From Rhodococcus sp. ARC_M6 (lineage in GTDB: Bacteria > Actinomycetota > Actinomycetes > Mycobacteriales > Mycobacteriaceae), in NCBI RefSeq assembly GCF_022810305.1, contig NZ_JALGQH010000001.1, positions 186,001 to 250,000 on the forward strand: 64,000 nt of DNA, written 5' to 3'. Positions within the stretch are counted from its first letter, which is position 1. Each line of letters begins with the position of its first letter. The translations under genes were made by a program, and so were the position numbers. Below the pieces are notes generated by a model. It saw nothing but the letters and a program-made list of their open reading frames with translations. It ran no database searches and was not told the origin of the DNA. Of the stretch, positions 9,382-18,474 are shown in pieces.

Positions 9382-9933
9382 TTAGGCCTGCAGGCCGGCC
9401 TCGATCTCGATGGTGAGGGTGATCTTGTCGCCGACAACTGCGCCGCCGCCTTCGAGGGGCATGTCGATGGAGATGTCGAAGTCACGGCGGTTGATGACGG
9501 TGGTGGCTTCGAAGCCGGCAACCGGACCGTGGCCCATGCCCGGGTTGACGCCGTTGAACTCGAGGTTGAGCTCGATCGGACGCGTCACACCGTGCAGCGA
9601 GAAGTCGCCGACGAGTACGAAGTCGCTGCCCTTGGCGCGAATCTCCGTGGACTTGAAGGTGGCCTTCGGGAACTTCTCGACGTCGAAGAAGTCAGCGGAC
9701 TTGATGTGGCCGTCGCGCTGCTCGTTCTTGGTGTTGATGGAGTCGACGGAGATCTCGGCCTCGACCGAAGCGGTGCCGTCCTCGCCGACGGTGATGGTGC
9801 CGGAGAACTCGTCGAACGTGCCGCGGACCTTGGAGACAACGAGGTGGCGAACGGAGAAGGCGACGGCCGAGTGGGTGGGGTCGATGACCCAGGTTCCGGC
9901 GGTCAATGCGGGCAAGGTGGTGGCGGTGGTCAT
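9382..9933 (-). CDS. YceI family protein
   Basis: A 183-residue protein of the YceI lipocalin-like family, containing WVIDPTHSAVAFSVRHL and SGTITVGEDG, then alternating beta strands to VGDKITLTIEIEA. YceI proteins bind polyprenoid or amphiphilic molecules in a beta-barrel. No signal peptide is present, so it is likely cytosolic. The chosen ATG at 9933 has AAGGAG six bases upstream; an upstream in-frame ATG at 9981 is less likely. A TTGAA/TTCAA inverted repeat lies directly upstream, suggesting repression by a MarR-type regulator, which is not encoded next door. Confidence 0.9.
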   Translation of the reverse strand: MTTATTLPALTAGTWVIDPTHSAVAFSVRHLVVSKVRGTFDEFSGTITVGEDGTASVEAEISVDSINTKNEQRDGHIKSADFFDVEKFPKATFKSTEIRAKGSDFVLVGDFSLHGVTRPIELNLEFNGVNPGMGHGPVAGFEATTVINRRDFDISIDMPLEGGGAVVGDKITLTIEIEAGLQA

Positions 9934-9953
9934 CGAAACTCCTTGATAAGTAG

Positions 9954-9965
9954 TTGAATGTTCAA
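9954..9965. promoter_or_regulatory. candidate MarR-type operator upstream of yceI
   Basis: TTGAATGTTCAA, arms of 5 bp with a 2-bp centre, lies 21-32 bases upstream of the yceI ATG, with a further GTTCAA half-site nearby. MarR regulators often use TTGAA-type palindromes. Assignment is by pattern only. Confidence 0.4.
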
Positions 9966-10025
9966 TTGCTTGTAGGTTCAACTATGGACCCTAGAGATTT
10001 CTTCCGCAACCCGAAGTGGTCTGCA

Positions 10026-11735
10026 TCACATCATTCGGGTCGTTGCGTAGACCGCGTGAAGTGCCGACGCCGTGACGGATTGATGGAAAGCCACTCCCCA
10101 CCGCTGAACCCCGTTGACCACGCACTCGGTGATCGTCATAGTGGAATGTGCAGTGCCGGACGACGCCGGATTGCCAGGCAGTGAATGCTGCGTGAGGGAG
10201 AGAACTTCAACGGCCGATCCCTGTTCGGTCAAGATCTTGCACAGTGACTCGATCGGTCCGGACGCGCAGGACTCGGCGGTGACCTCATGGCCGTCGCGAT
10301 CCAGAACGACGAACAGGTTGTCTCCGTCCGTAGTGTGCTCCACCGAGTATCGGCGCATTCCTCCGTTGTACCCGTACTCTCGCAGCAGTAGGTTCCACAG
10401 CTGGTCAGCGGTCATTTCCGAGCCGGAACCGTCGGTTTCGCGTTGTACGCGTGACGCGAAGTCGATTTGCAGGCGCCGGGGAAGTTCGACGCCGTATTCG
10501 GACGCCAGCAGGTAAGCGATCCCACCCTTTCCGGACTGGCTGTTGACTCGGATCACCGCTTGGTAGTCACGGCCGAGGTCGGCGGGGTCGATTGGTAGGT
10601 AGGGCACCGCCCACGGCGCGTGCGACGGATCGATGCCGGCGGCGTCTGCGGTTGCGTAGTGATGGGCGAAGCCCTTCTTGATCGCGTCCTGGTGTGTGCC
10701 GGAGAATGCGGTGTAGACCAGGTCGCCGCCGTAGGGGTGTCGTTCGTGAACCGGAATTCTGTTGCAGTACTCCACAGTTCGGCGGATGTTGTCGATATCC
10801 CGGAAGTCAATCTTCGGGTCCACCCCCTGTGCATGCAGATTCAGTCCCAGCGTCACCAGGTCGACGTTGCCGGTGCGTTCGCCGTTGCCGAAGAGGCAAC
10901 CCTCGACGCGTTGAGCGCCGGCCAGTACTGCGAGTTCGGCGCACGCAACCCCGGTCCCGCGATCATTGTGTGGATGTATAGACAGGATCACCGAATCGCG
11001 TCGTCCCAGATTGCTGTGCATGTACTCGATTTGGTCGGCATAGATGTTGGGAGTGGCGATTTCGACTGTGGCAGGCAGGTTATGGATGACCGGGCGGTCC
11101 GGGCTTGCGTCCCAGAGTTCGGTGAGACTGTTGCAGACCTGCAGCACATAGTCGGGTTCGGTCAGATTGAAAACTTCGGGAGAAAACTCGAAACGCCAAC
11201 CATTCTGTCCTTCGCCGCCACGGGCAACGTCCTCGGCGGCACGAAAAATCAGGCCGTGCAGTTCTTCTCGCTCTTTGCCCAGGACGACGTTGCGCCACGT
11301 CGGGGCTGTCGCGGTGTACATGTGAACAACGGCGTTAGGTAAACCCTGGATCGATTCGTACGTCCGGTTGATCAAATCTTTTCGGGCAGCGGTGAATACG
11401 ACGATGGTGACATCATTGGGAACAAGATCGAATCTCACCAGGTCGCGAACGAAATCGAAATCGGTCTGGCTGGCCGAGGGGTAGCCGACCTCGATTTCCT
11501 TGTATCCGACGGCAATCATCAGTTCGAACATCCGGCGTTTGCGTGCGGGGTCCATCGGTTCAGCGAGGGCTTGGTTGCCGTCGCGCAGATCCACGGGTAC
11601 CCACAAGGGGGCCTCGGTGGTCCGATTGCTCGGCCAGGTTCGTTCGAAAGTCGGAATCTCGACGCGATCCCAGGCGGCGCGGTAGCGCTCGGACGGCATG
11701 GGGGAAGGTTTCTGGTTGTTCCAGGTGATGCTCAT
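10026..11735 (-). CDS. leuA: 2-isopropylmalate synthase
   Basis: A 569-residue protein that condenses acetyl-CoA with 2-oxoisovalerate, the first committed step of leucine synthesis. It has the actinobacterial long-form N-terminus ([12 protein letters not shown]), the catalytic-barrel motif [15 protein letters not shown] and the metal-binding [11 protein letters not shown]-terminal LeuA dimer domain for leucine feedback follows (from about residue 430). The start at 11735 gives [12 protein letters not shown], matching family N-termini; the frame stays open upstream to 11840, but that would run through the attenuator. A short leucine-rich leader peptide and hairpin lie upstream, and the FadR-type regulator is divergent. 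Confidence 0.95.
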   Translation of the reverse strand: MSITWNNQKPSPMPSERYRAAWDRVEIPTFERTWPSNRTTEAPLWVPVDLRDGNQALAEPMDPARKRRMFELMIAVGYKEIEVGYPSASQTDFDFVRDLVRFDLVPNDVTIVVFTAARKDLINRTYESIQGLPNAVVHMYTATAPTWRNVVLGKEREELHGLIFRAAEDVARGGEGQNGWRFEFSPEVFNLTEPDYVLQVCNSLTELWDASPDRPVIHNLPATVEIATPNIYADQIEYMHSNLGRRDSVILSIHPHNDRGTGVACAELAVLAGAQRVEGCLFGNGERTGNVDLVTLGLNLHAQGVDPKIDFRDIDNIRRTVEYCNRIPVHERHPYGGDLVYTAFSGTHQDAIKKGFAHHYATADAAGIDPSHAPWAVPYLPIDPADLGRDYQAVIRVNSQSGKGGIAYLLASEYGVELPRRLQIDFASRVQRETDGSGSEMTADQLWNLLLREYGYNGGMRRYSVEHTTDGDNLFVVLDRDGHEVTAESCASGPIESLCKILTEQGSAVEVLSLTQHSLPGNPASSGTAHSTMTITECVVNGVQRWGVAFHQSVTASALHAVYATTRMM

Positions 11736-11765
11736 GGGATTTCTCCGTGCTGGTCGAAGTTGAAT

Positions 11766-11803
11766 GACCGGCCACGGCGAAACCCCGCGGAGGGGTGCCG
11801 GTC
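11766..11803 (-). terminator. leuA attenuator hairpin
   Basis: Three nucleotides after the leader-peptide stop, GACCGGC pairs with GCCGGTC and, inside it, ACCCC pairs with GGGGT. A competing pairing exists: GCGGCGGGG at the end of the leader ORF is complementary in 8 of 9 positions to CCCCTCCGC in this hairpin. No strong U-tract follows, so the mechanism may be termination or control of ribosome access. Confidence 0.65.
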
Positions 11804-11805
11804 TT

Positions 11806-11850
11806 TCAGGCCCCGCCGCGGCAGTCGAGAAGAAGTCCACTTTCAGCCAT
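11806..11850 (-). CDS. leuL: leuA leader peptide
   Basis: A 14-codon ORF reading [14 protein letters not shown] with three consecutive Leu codons (CTT CTT CTC), placed immediately before an attenuator hairpin and leuA. This is the classical layout of ribosome-mediated attenuation, described for leuA in actinobacteria. A promoter lies so close upstream that the transcript may begin at or next to the ATG, making the leader leaderless. It has no function as a protein; stalling at the Leu codons would report leucyl-tRNA supply. Confidence 0.8.
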   Translation of the reverse strand: MAESGLLLDCRGGA

Positions 11851-11857
11851 GCGGGTT

Positions 11858-11886
11858 ACACTAGAACGAAATCACTTATCAGACAA
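11858..11886 (-). promoter_or_regulatory. leuL-leuA promoter
   Basis: TTGTCT (-35, 11881-11886) and TAGTGT (-10, 11858-11863) are separated by exactly 17 bp, and the leader ATG begins seven bases beyond the -10. This is the best sigma-A-like promoter in the gap. It lies 15 bp from the divergent regulator's GTG, so the regulator could plausibly affect it. Confidence 0.6.
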
Positions 11887-11900
11887 CCTGAGGAGTTTTA

Positions 11901-12581
11901 GTGTCACCGATAGTCGAACGTCGATTGCTCACCGATCAAGCTGCCGAGCTGCTTCGTGAGCGGATCGTCGGCGGTGAATGGGAAGTTGGCGCCAAACTTC
12001 CTGGTGAGACCACTCTTGCAGCCGAATTGGGTATCGGACGATCCACCATCAGGGAAGCGGTCAGGACTCTCGCCGGTCTCGGAATGCTCGAATCGCGGCA
12101 AGGAGCCGGCGTGTTTTTGCGCAGCACGACCCCGCCCGATCAATGGCCACGAGTCCTCGAAGCGGAAGCCATCCTGCACGTCGTCGAGGTGCGCAATGCA
12201 GTCGAGGTCGAAGCAGCCCGACTCGCGGCACGGAGGCGTGATGACTCGGATATCGAAGCGCTGCGGCGGGCTCTCGCGGGGAGAGCAGCGGCCGCCGGCT
12301 CGGATGACGCAACCTTCGTGGACGCAGACATCGCAGTCCACCGAGCCGTGGTCGAAGCCGCGCACAATCCCGTGTTGTCGGAACTCTTCGAGACATTTGT
12401 TCCGCGGCTACGTACCGCACTGATCGAATTGATCGGAGTGCTCGATCTGCATCCACAGAGTCAGCCCGACGCTGACGAACACCGAATGTTGGTCGATGCA
12501 ATCGAAGCTGGTGATGCCGAAGAAGCAGTACGAATCAGCCGCGCACACCTCGACGACATGGCCGCTGCATTGGAGAGCTAG
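11901..12581 (+). CDS. FadR/GntR family transcriptional regulator (FCD domain)
   Basis: A 226-residue regulator starting at GTG. The N-terminal winged helix has the GntR signature (AAELLRERIVGGEWEVGAKLPGE, then LGIGRSTIREAVRTLAGLGML). The C-terminal half is an all-helical FCD ligand domain, with Asp/His residues (DADIAVHRAVVEAAHNPVL) of the type that bind metal and carboxylate ligands. It is divergent from leuA, across a gap containing the leuA promoter. The ligand is unknown; control of leuA is possible but not shown. The stop overlaps the stop of the convergent YbhN gene by four bases (CTAG). Confidence 0.88.
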   Translation: MSPIVERRLLTDQAAELLRERIVGGEWEVGAKLPGETTLAAELGIGRSTIREAVRTLAGLGMLESRQGAGVFLRSTTPPDQWPRVLEAEAILHVVEVRNAVEVEAARLAARRRDDSDIEALRRALAGRAAAAGSDDATFVDADIAVHRAVVEAAHNPVLSELFETFVPRLRTALIELIGVLDLHPQSQPDADEHRMLVDAIEAGDAEEAVRISRAHLDDMAAALES

Positions 12582-13660
12582 ACGCCCGGCTGCTCGCGGC
12601 GCTCGAACTCGACGTCTATGTCCAAATCGTCGTGGTGAGTTGCGCGGAAGGAGACCAGGAAAACCAGCCAGCCGGCCAACACGACGAGAACGAGACTGAC
12701 TATCCGATAAACGAATACCGCTGCGGCAGCCTGTGCCCACGAAGAGCCTGCCATGATGAGAGCCGTGACAAGGACGGGCTCCACAACTCCGAGTCCACCA
12801 GGCATGAGAGGGATACTGCCCACGGCTTTTGCCGCTGTGAAAGCTATGAGAAGGCCGGCGAAACTCGGGTCGGCCCCGACCGCCCAACACGCGAAGCCCA
12901 GACACAGGACGTCGGCTACTCGGTGAACAGTCGACCATCCGAACGCGATTGCCGTGTCGGTACGACTGAGCTCTACGGCGTCTAGTTGCTTCAGAATCTC
13001 GGACCAACGCGCTACTCCACGGTCTGCTGAGTTATCGCGAAAGTTGTTGTATCGGGCTAGAACTCGGTGGCCGATACGCTCGATACTGCCGGGGTTCTGA
13101 GCAATGTATCGCAGCCCGAGGAATAATGCTGCCATACCGACGATCGATATCGTGAGCGTCACCGGGCTCACCTTGGTGCCGAATGCGACTGCGCCGGTAG
13201 CACCGAGGATCGCGAGTGTGGCGGCGGCGATCACACCACACATCGCAAGCTGCCACGACGCGACCACCGGCGTCGCACCCCACTTACGTGTTTGCTTGTA
13301 GGTGAAAGCGGTGGAGAACACTTGGCCCGCAGGCAACGTCAATGCCATTGCGGTACTCGCATAGATGACTGACAGGTTCTTGACATGACCGGCGACCACA
13401 CCTGCAGCGTTCAGAAGGCGTTGTTGAACCGAGGCGTAGCCGCTCAGCGAAACAGCCTGTGCTGCCAGACACGCGGCCACCCATCCCCAATGGATCTCGG
13501 TAAGGGCCTGCCAGTACTCGTTGAGACGGGGCCACAGGATGGTTCCCTCGACGATCAGCAGTGCGACCAAGGCAAACCCGAGGACGATTTTCAGCCACCA
13601 GAAGCGCCCTCTGACCCGGCCGGATGCGGCCTTGGGCGGGGTATTTCCAGGCTGAGCCAT
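12578..13660 (-). CDS. YbhN/UPF0104 family membrane protein (LPG synthase transmembrane-like)
   Basis: A 360-residue integral membrane protein with about eight hydrophobic segments and the pattern of the lysylphosphatidylglycerol synthase transmembrane region/UPF0104 family, including GSIPLMPGGLGVVEP, the family's most conserved motif. No aminoacyl-transfer domain is attached, so it is a stand-alone flippase-like module. It starts nine bases after the adenylate cyclase stop and is probably co-transcribed with it. The role is unknown. Confidence 0.85.
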   Translation of the reverse strand: MAQPGNTPPKAASGRVRGRFWWLKIVLGFALVALLIVEGTILWPRLNEYWQALTEIHWGWVAACLAAQAVSLSGYASVQQRLLNAAGVVAGHVKNLSVIYASTAMALTLPAGQVFSTAFTYKQTRKWGATPVVASWQLAMCGVIAAATLAILGATGAVAFGTKVSPVTLTISIVGMAALFLGLRYIAQNPGSIERIGHRVLARYNNFRDNSADRGVARWSEILKQLDAVELSRTDTAIAFGWSTVHRVADVLCLGFACWAVGADPSFAGLLIAFTAAKAVGSIPLMPGGLGVVEPVLVTALIMAGSSWAQAAAAVFVYRIVSLVLVVLAGWLVFLVSFRATHHDDLDIDVEFERREQPGV

Positions 13661-13669
13661 TGATTCAGA

Positions 13670-15214
13670 CTAGCCAATCGGTTCCGGATCGACCTCAGGA
13701 TACTTTTCGGGCCAGGCCAGATGGGTGAGCCGCCGGCGCCCGCGAAGCTGAACCTGCTCGCCCAGTTCCCACTGGGCCTGTTCTTCCTCGTCCGCGAAGT
13801 ACAGTGCGCTCGTCGACGCGAGGACTCGACTGGGACGGAACTTCGCAAGCTCCGTCAGACGCGAAGCCTCGTTCACCGGATCACCGATAACCGTGTACTC
13901 GAAACGTTCCGCCGCACCGATATTTCCAGCGACGGCCAACCCCGCACTCACACCGATCCCCACGTCCAGGCCGGTGATCTCATCGAGCTTGAAGCGTAGT
14001 TCGCGGGCCGCGGCAAGTGCTGCGGTAGGCGCATCCGGGCGGTCGAGGGGAGCGCCGAAGATGGCGAGCGCCGCATCTCCCATGAACTTGTTCACGAATC
14101 CGTTGTGACGGTCGATGACGTCGACGACAACCCGGAAGAACTCGTTGAGCAATTCGACGACCTCGCCAGGCGGACGCTCGGCCGCAGCACCCGTCGATCC
14201 GACCATGTCGACAAAGAGGACTGCAACAAATCGTGTTTCGCCGCCGAGTTCGGTACCGAACTGCAAAGCGCGTCGAGCAACGTCTTCACCGACATGCTGA
14301 CCGAACAATTGCCGGAGCAGTCGACGCTCGTCGGATTCCTTCATCATCCGGTTGAACCCGACCTGCAGACGCCCGATCTCGCTGCCGTCGAACACCTCCA
14401 CACGAACGTCGGTGGCACCGCGCTGCACCCGCTCGATGGCTCGTCGAAGCTGGCGGATGGGGTCGGAGATCTGACTTGAAGTCAACATGGACAGCGCGAA
14501 CGCCTGCACGATAGCCATGATGGAGATCAACAGGATTGTCCAGGCCAACGAGTCGGGCGCGAAATCGAAGTCGCTGCTCAGCTGAGTGGCGCAGAGCAGG
14601 ATGATGCCGGCGACGGGCATCAGGGTGCCCAGACCCCACGTCATCATCAAGCGGGTGCCGACGCCCGGAGCCATCGTCCGGTCGAACTCGCCTTCACTGA
14701 GGGCTTGGGCAGCGACGGGTCGCAGGATCCGCTCGCCGAGCATGTAGGTGAATCCGAAGGTCGTGGTCGCAGCCATGCACACGGTGACGACCACCGCGAT
14801 AGCCAACCCGGGTACCTCGTTGATCGTCAGCAGCACGAAGATGACGCCGCCGAGGACCCAGAGAACAAGGTGGACGATCGCCTGCCGGAGCGGGGCATGC
14901 AGCGCTGCCATCTGCTCACTGCGTGTCGGCGGACCGCCGCGTAATCGCCACCGAATGACCTTGCGGAGCATCATCGCCGCCGCAGTCAGACTGACAACTC
15001 CGGCAAACGCGAGGTAGATCCCGAATATCGCGAAGTTGCGGACATGATCGGCAACGATCGAGTCGGACTCCTCGATGGGCACGCCGTACCGGACGAAGGC
15101 AAAAACCAGTACTGCACCGAGCAAATTGGCCGCAAGCATCGAAACCATATAGATGGGCCATCGACTGCGGATCGTCACCGCTATCGCTCTGTATGAGGCC
15201 CGCACAGCGTTCAA
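13670..15214 (-). CDS. membrane adenylate/guanylate cyclase with HAMP domain
   Basis: A 514-residue protein with six N-terminal hydrophobic segments, a HAMP linker (SDPIRQLRRAIERVQRGATDVRVEVFDGSEIG) and a C-terminal class III nucleotide cyclase domain. Catalytic features are intact: metal Asp in FVDMVGS, NKFMGDAALAIFG with the second metal Asp, and the transition-state Asn/Arg in NEASRLTELAK. The layout matches M. tuberculosis Rv1318c/Rv3645-type cyclases. It makes a cyclic nucleotide, most likely cAMP. The start shown is TTG; GTG three codons later is an alternative. Confidence 0.9.
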   Translation of the reverse strand: MNAVRASYRAIAVTIRSRWPIYMVSMLAANLLGAVLVFAFVRYGVPIEESDSIVADHVRNFAIFGIYLAFAGVVSLTAAAMMLRKVIRWRLRGGPPTRSEQMAALHAPLRQAIVHLVLWVLGGVIFVLLTINEVPGLAIAVVVTVCMAATTTFGFTYMLGERILRPVAAQALSEGEFDRTMAPGVGTRLMMTWGLGTLMPVAGIILLCATQLSSDFDFAPDSLAWTILLISIMAIVQAFALSMLTSSQISDPIRQLRRAIERVQRGATDVRVEVFDGSEIGRLQVGFNRMMKESDERRLLRQLFGQHVGEDVARRALQFGTELGGETRFVAVLFVDMVGSTGAAAERPPGEVVELLNEFFRVVVDVIDRHNGFVNKFMGDAALAIFGAPLDRPDAPTAALAAARELRFKLDEITGLDVGIGVSAGLAVAGNIGAAERFEYTVIGDPVNEASRLTELAKFRPSRVLASTSALYFADEEEQAQWELGEQVQLRGRRRLTHLAWPEKYPEVDPEPIG

Positions 15215-15360
15215 TTTAGCTGGCGGGGGTCGAACCGTTGGTATGCACGTCCGATTTTGCGTCCGCCCTCGCTTGTCGGCATAGACAGTTAGGCTCCCGA
15301 TGTGAACGCAAACGTGGGGAATGCGGACGGGGATTTCGGTATGAGCGAGTTCGAGCGGGT

Positions 15361-16554
15361 ATGAGAAAGCCCATCAGCGCCGACGCCCAGGCAGTGCATC
15401 CCGGCGTGCGCATCGCCGCCGAATGGTCGTGGCGCCTCATCATGATCTTCGCGGGCTTGGCCGTCCTCGCCTACATCGTGTTGCGCCTCGAGACAGTACT
15501 CATCCCGGTGGGACTGGCGCTCCTGGCGTCGGCGCTGCTGGTGCCGTTGGTGGACCGCTTGCAGGCGTGGGGTGTACCGCGATCCGCGGCGGTAATCCTG
15601 GTACTTCTCGGCGCGATCGGAATCGTCGCCGGAATCTTGGCCTTTGTCGTCGAGCAGTTCATCGACGGACTGCCACAGCTCACCGACCAATTTGCCGCCA
15701 GCGTCACCCAGATCCAGAACTGGTTGACCAGCGGCCCGCTCCATTTCAGTGAAGATCAGATTCGGCAGGCCGGCGATTCCGTCGTGAAGTCGGTGCAGTC
15801 CAATCGTGAAGAACTGACCAGCGGCGCCCTGACCACGGCAACCGTCATCGGTGAGATCTTCACCGGTGCATTCCTGACCCTCTTCACTCTCATCTTCTTC
15901 CTGTACGGCGGCGATCAGATCTGGGGATTCGTCACGAGGATCGTTCCGCGTGATTCCAGACGCCGAGTACGGATCGCCGGGTCCGCCGGCTTCGGCTCGC
16001 TCATCGGATACGTACGAGCGACAGTGGCAGTCGCCGCTGCGGACGCCATTGGAATCGGTTTAGGCCTCGTCATCCTCGGTGTTCCGCTGGCCATGCCCTT
16101 GGCATCACTGGTGTTTGTCGGCGCGTTCATCCCGATTATCGGCGCCTTCCTCACAGGCTTTCTCGCCGTTCTCGTTGCACTGGTCACGAAGGGACTCCTG
16201 ACCGCCCTGATCGTGCTCGGAATCATCATCGGCGTGATGCAACTCGAAGCGCACGTCATGCAGCCATTGCTGCTCGGACGAGCGGTTCGACTGCATCCAT
16301 TGGCAGTTGTTCTCGCGATTACCACAGGCATCGTCCTCGCCGGGATAGTCGGTGGACTCCTCGCGGTACCCATCGTCGCCGTCCTCAACACGGCAATTCG
16401 CTCGTTGCTCGCCGACGACCCCGAGGCTGTGTACGAGCAACTGCACGTCGAAGATCCGGAGACACCCCTCTACCCAGCGCAACCCGACGAAGTACGAACC
16501 GAACCGCGAACCGAGAATCCGATCGCACCGAGCGATGTCACCCCTGATGACTGA
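15361..16554 (+). CDS. AI-2E family transporter (permease)
   Basis: A 397-residue polytopic membrane protein of the AI-2E/PerM/YdiK family. It has an N-terminal pair of helices (LIMIFAGLAVLAYIVLRLETVLIPVGLALL), a soluble insertion of about 100 residues, then the conserved C-terminal helices with VFVGAFIPIIGAFLTG and EAHVMQPLLLGRAVRLHPLAV. The acidic tail is cytosolic. Real substrates of this family are mostly unknown despite the name. The ATG at 15361 is chosen because the hydrophilic upstream extension to 15238 has unusual composition. Its TGA overlaps the kinase ATG, so it is translationally coupled to the two-component system. Confidence 0.85.
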   Translation: MRKPISADAQAVHPGVRIAAEWSWRLIMIFAGLAVLAYIVLRLETVLIPVGLALLASALLVPLVDRLQAWGVPRSAAVILVLLGAIGIVAGILAFVVEQFIDGLPQLTDQFAASVTQIQNWLTSGPLHFSEDQIRQAGDSVVKSVQSNREELTSGALTTATVIGEIFTGAFLTLFTLIFFLYGGDQIWGFVTRIVPRDSRRRVRIAGSAGFGSLIGYVRATVAVAAADAIGIGLGLVILGVPLAMPLASLVFVGAFIPIIGAFLTGFLAVLVALVTKGLLTALIVLGIIIGVMQLEAHVMQPLLLGRAVRLHPLAVVLAITTGIVLAGIVGGLLAVPIVAVLNTAIRSLLADDPEAVYEQLHVEDPETPLYPAQPDEVRTEPRTENPIAPSDVTPDD

Positions 16555-17797
16555 ATCTTCCAGCCGACGGAGATTGCACTACCGACCCACCGTTCGCGCA
16601 GCGTCCGGAGTAGACACCGATCCGGATGCACCGCTGTGGCGGGCTGCGCAGGCATTTCGACTGGTCACTCTGATCTACGCGATCAGCTATCAATTCGCGT
16701 CGGTGTCGAACTACACCAATTCACGTCTCAGCTGGTTTTTTGTTGCGCTTATGGCGGTGTGGTCCGGAGTCTCCGCGGTGATGCTCGCCGGCGGAACGGT
16801 TCCGCATGCCGGCAAGCTCCAACATCAGATCAAGCGGGGACGTCGCCTACGCACCTACATCGTGCTCACCGATCAAGCGGTCGTCATTGCGTTGATGGCG
16901 TCGACGAGACTCGTCTCCGACCACGAGTGGTACCAAAATCACCAGACCTTACCCACCACACTGTGGGCGACCAATGCGGTGATTTCTGCGGCAATTCTCG
17001 GTGGCCCCTGGCTCGGAATCGCGTCGGGAGTTCTCATCTCCTCGGCAAGCGCGATCATTCGAGACCAGATCAATCTCGATCTGTGGCGCGATGCCACAGC
17101 CCCGGTCCTGGTTTCGGTGGGCTTGGCTCTGGGCCTCGCCACCACGACAGCCAGACGCGCCCATCGACAACTCGAACAAGCCGTGCGTCTGATCGCTGTT
17201 ACCGAAGAACGCGAACGGCTCGCCCGAGAAGTTCACGACGGAGTTCTGCAAGTTCTGGCGATGGTTCGAAGGCGAGGTGCGGAACTCGGCGGCGAAGCAG
17301 CAGAACTCGCCGAACTGGCCGGGGAACAGGAAGTCGCGTTGCGGATGCTCATCTCCGAGCAGAGTTCCGGCGTCACCGCCGACGTCGGCGGCCAGAGAGT
17401 GGACCTCGCTCCGCTGCTGACCACTCAGGCAAGCACAACCGTTTCCGTGTCCACTCCCGCCCACCCCGTAGTTCTCGGCCGCGATTGCGCAATCGAACTG
17501 GCCGCAATCGTCGACAACGCCCTGTCCAACACGGCGATCCATGCCGGACCCGGCGCTAAGGCATACGTACTCCTCGAGGATCTACCAGGCGAAGTCATCG
17601 TCAGTATCCGCGACGACGGCGTCGGCATACCGGAAGGTCGATTGGCCGCCGCCGAAGCCGAAGGCCGCATGGGAGTATCGAAGTCGATTCTCGGTCGTGT
17701 CGCGGCGCTTGGAGGCACCGCGACCCTGCACACCGGCCCCGGGGAGGGCACCGAATGGGAGATCAGCGTTCCGAAGGGAAGTAGTGGCAGTGACTGA
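16547..17797 (+). CDS. MacS-type sensor histidine kinase
   Basis: A 416-residue kinase with a membrane sensor region of about five hydrophobic segments (DUF5931-like), then HisKA_3 with phospho-accepting His230 in LAREVHDGVLQ, and a HATPase domain with N-box VDNALSNTAIHAG and G-box DDGVGIPEG. It autophosphorylates and passes phosphate to the NarL-type regulator encoded next, whose GTG lies inside this gene's end. The ATG overlaps the transporter stop; 16535 is an alternative in-frame start. The signal is unknown. Confidence 0.88.
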   Translation: MTESSSRRRLHYRPTVRAASGVDTDPDAPLWRAAQAFRLVTLIYAISYQFASVSNYTNSRLSWFFVALMAVWSGVSAVMLAGGTVPHAGKLQHQIKRGRRLRTYIVLTDQAVVIALMASTRLVSDHEWYQNHQTLPTTLWATNAVISAAILGGPWLGIASGVLISSASAIIRDQINLDLWRDATAPVLVSVGLALGLATTTARRAHRQLEQAVRLIAVTEERERLAREVHDGVLQVLAMVRRRGAELGGEAAELAELAGEQEVALRMLISEQSSGVTADVGGQRVDLAPLLTTQASTTVSVSTPAHPVVLGRDCAIELAAIVDNALSNTAIHAGPGAKAYVLLEDLPGEVIVSIRDDGVGIPEGRLAAAEAEGRMGVSKSILGRVAALGGTATLHTGPGEGTEWEISVPKGSSGSD

Positions 17798-18458
17798 AGA
17801 ACAAACTGCGGCCGGCGTATCGGTGATGGTCGTCGACGATCACCCGATGTGGCGAGACGGAGTGTCCCGTGACCTGGAATCAGCCGGGTTCACCGTCACA
17901 GCCACCGCTGACGGTGTCGAGCGCGCCCGCAGTCGCGCCGCCGCTGTCAGGCCGGACGTCGTGCTCATGGACATGCATCTGACCGACGGAAACGGAGCCG
18001 ATGCCACCACAGCAGTGCTCGAGGTCTCGCCGAACAGCAAGATCCTGGTGCTCTCGGCGTCATCGGAACGCGACGATGTTCTCGACGCGATCAAAGCCGG
18101 AGCATCCGGCTACCTGGTCAAAAGTGCTTCCGTCGCCGAACTACTCGACGCCGTACGAGCCACTTACAACGGGCAGGCAGTATTCACCCCGGGCCTCGCC
18201 GGACTGGTTCTCGGCGAGTACCGACGCATGTCCAGTGCCCCGGCTGACGACCGCGCACCGGAAGTTCCCAGGCTCACCGAACGTGAGACGGAGGTGCTGC
18301 GACTGGTTGCAAAGGGGCTCAGTGCCAAGCAGATTGCGACGCGACTTTCCCTGAGTCATCGAACCGTCGAAAACCATGTACAGGCCACGCTCCGCAAACT
18401 GCAGTTGGCCAACCGGGTGGAATTGACGCGCTACGCAATCGAGCAAGGGCTCGACTAG
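17784..18458 (+). CDS. NarL/LuxR-family response regulator (MacR type)
   Basis: A 224-residue regulator. The receiver domain has VVDDHPMWRDG, the phosphorylated Asp63 in VVLMDMHL, and the SAS..K end (GYLVKSAS). The C-terminal LuxR helix-turn-helix is LTERETEVLRLVAKGLSAKQIATRLS followed by HRTVENHV. It pairs with the kinase encoded just upstream and overlaps its end by 14 bases (GTG at 17790 is an alternative start). The DUF1707 gene 16 bp downstream is a likely co-transcribed partner or target. Confidence 0.9.
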   Translation: MAVTEEQTAAGVSVMVVDDHPMWRDGVSRDLESAGFTVTATADGVERARSRAAAVRPDVVLMDMHLTDGNGADATTAVLEVSPNSKILVLSASSERDDVLDAIKAGASGYLVKSASVAELLDAVRATYNGQAVFTPGLAGLVLGEYRRMSSAPADDRAPEVPRLTERETEVLRLVAKGLSAKQIATRLSLSHRTVENHVQATLRKLQLANRVELTRYAIEQGLD

Positions 18459-18474
18459 CGCTTATCCTGGAGGC

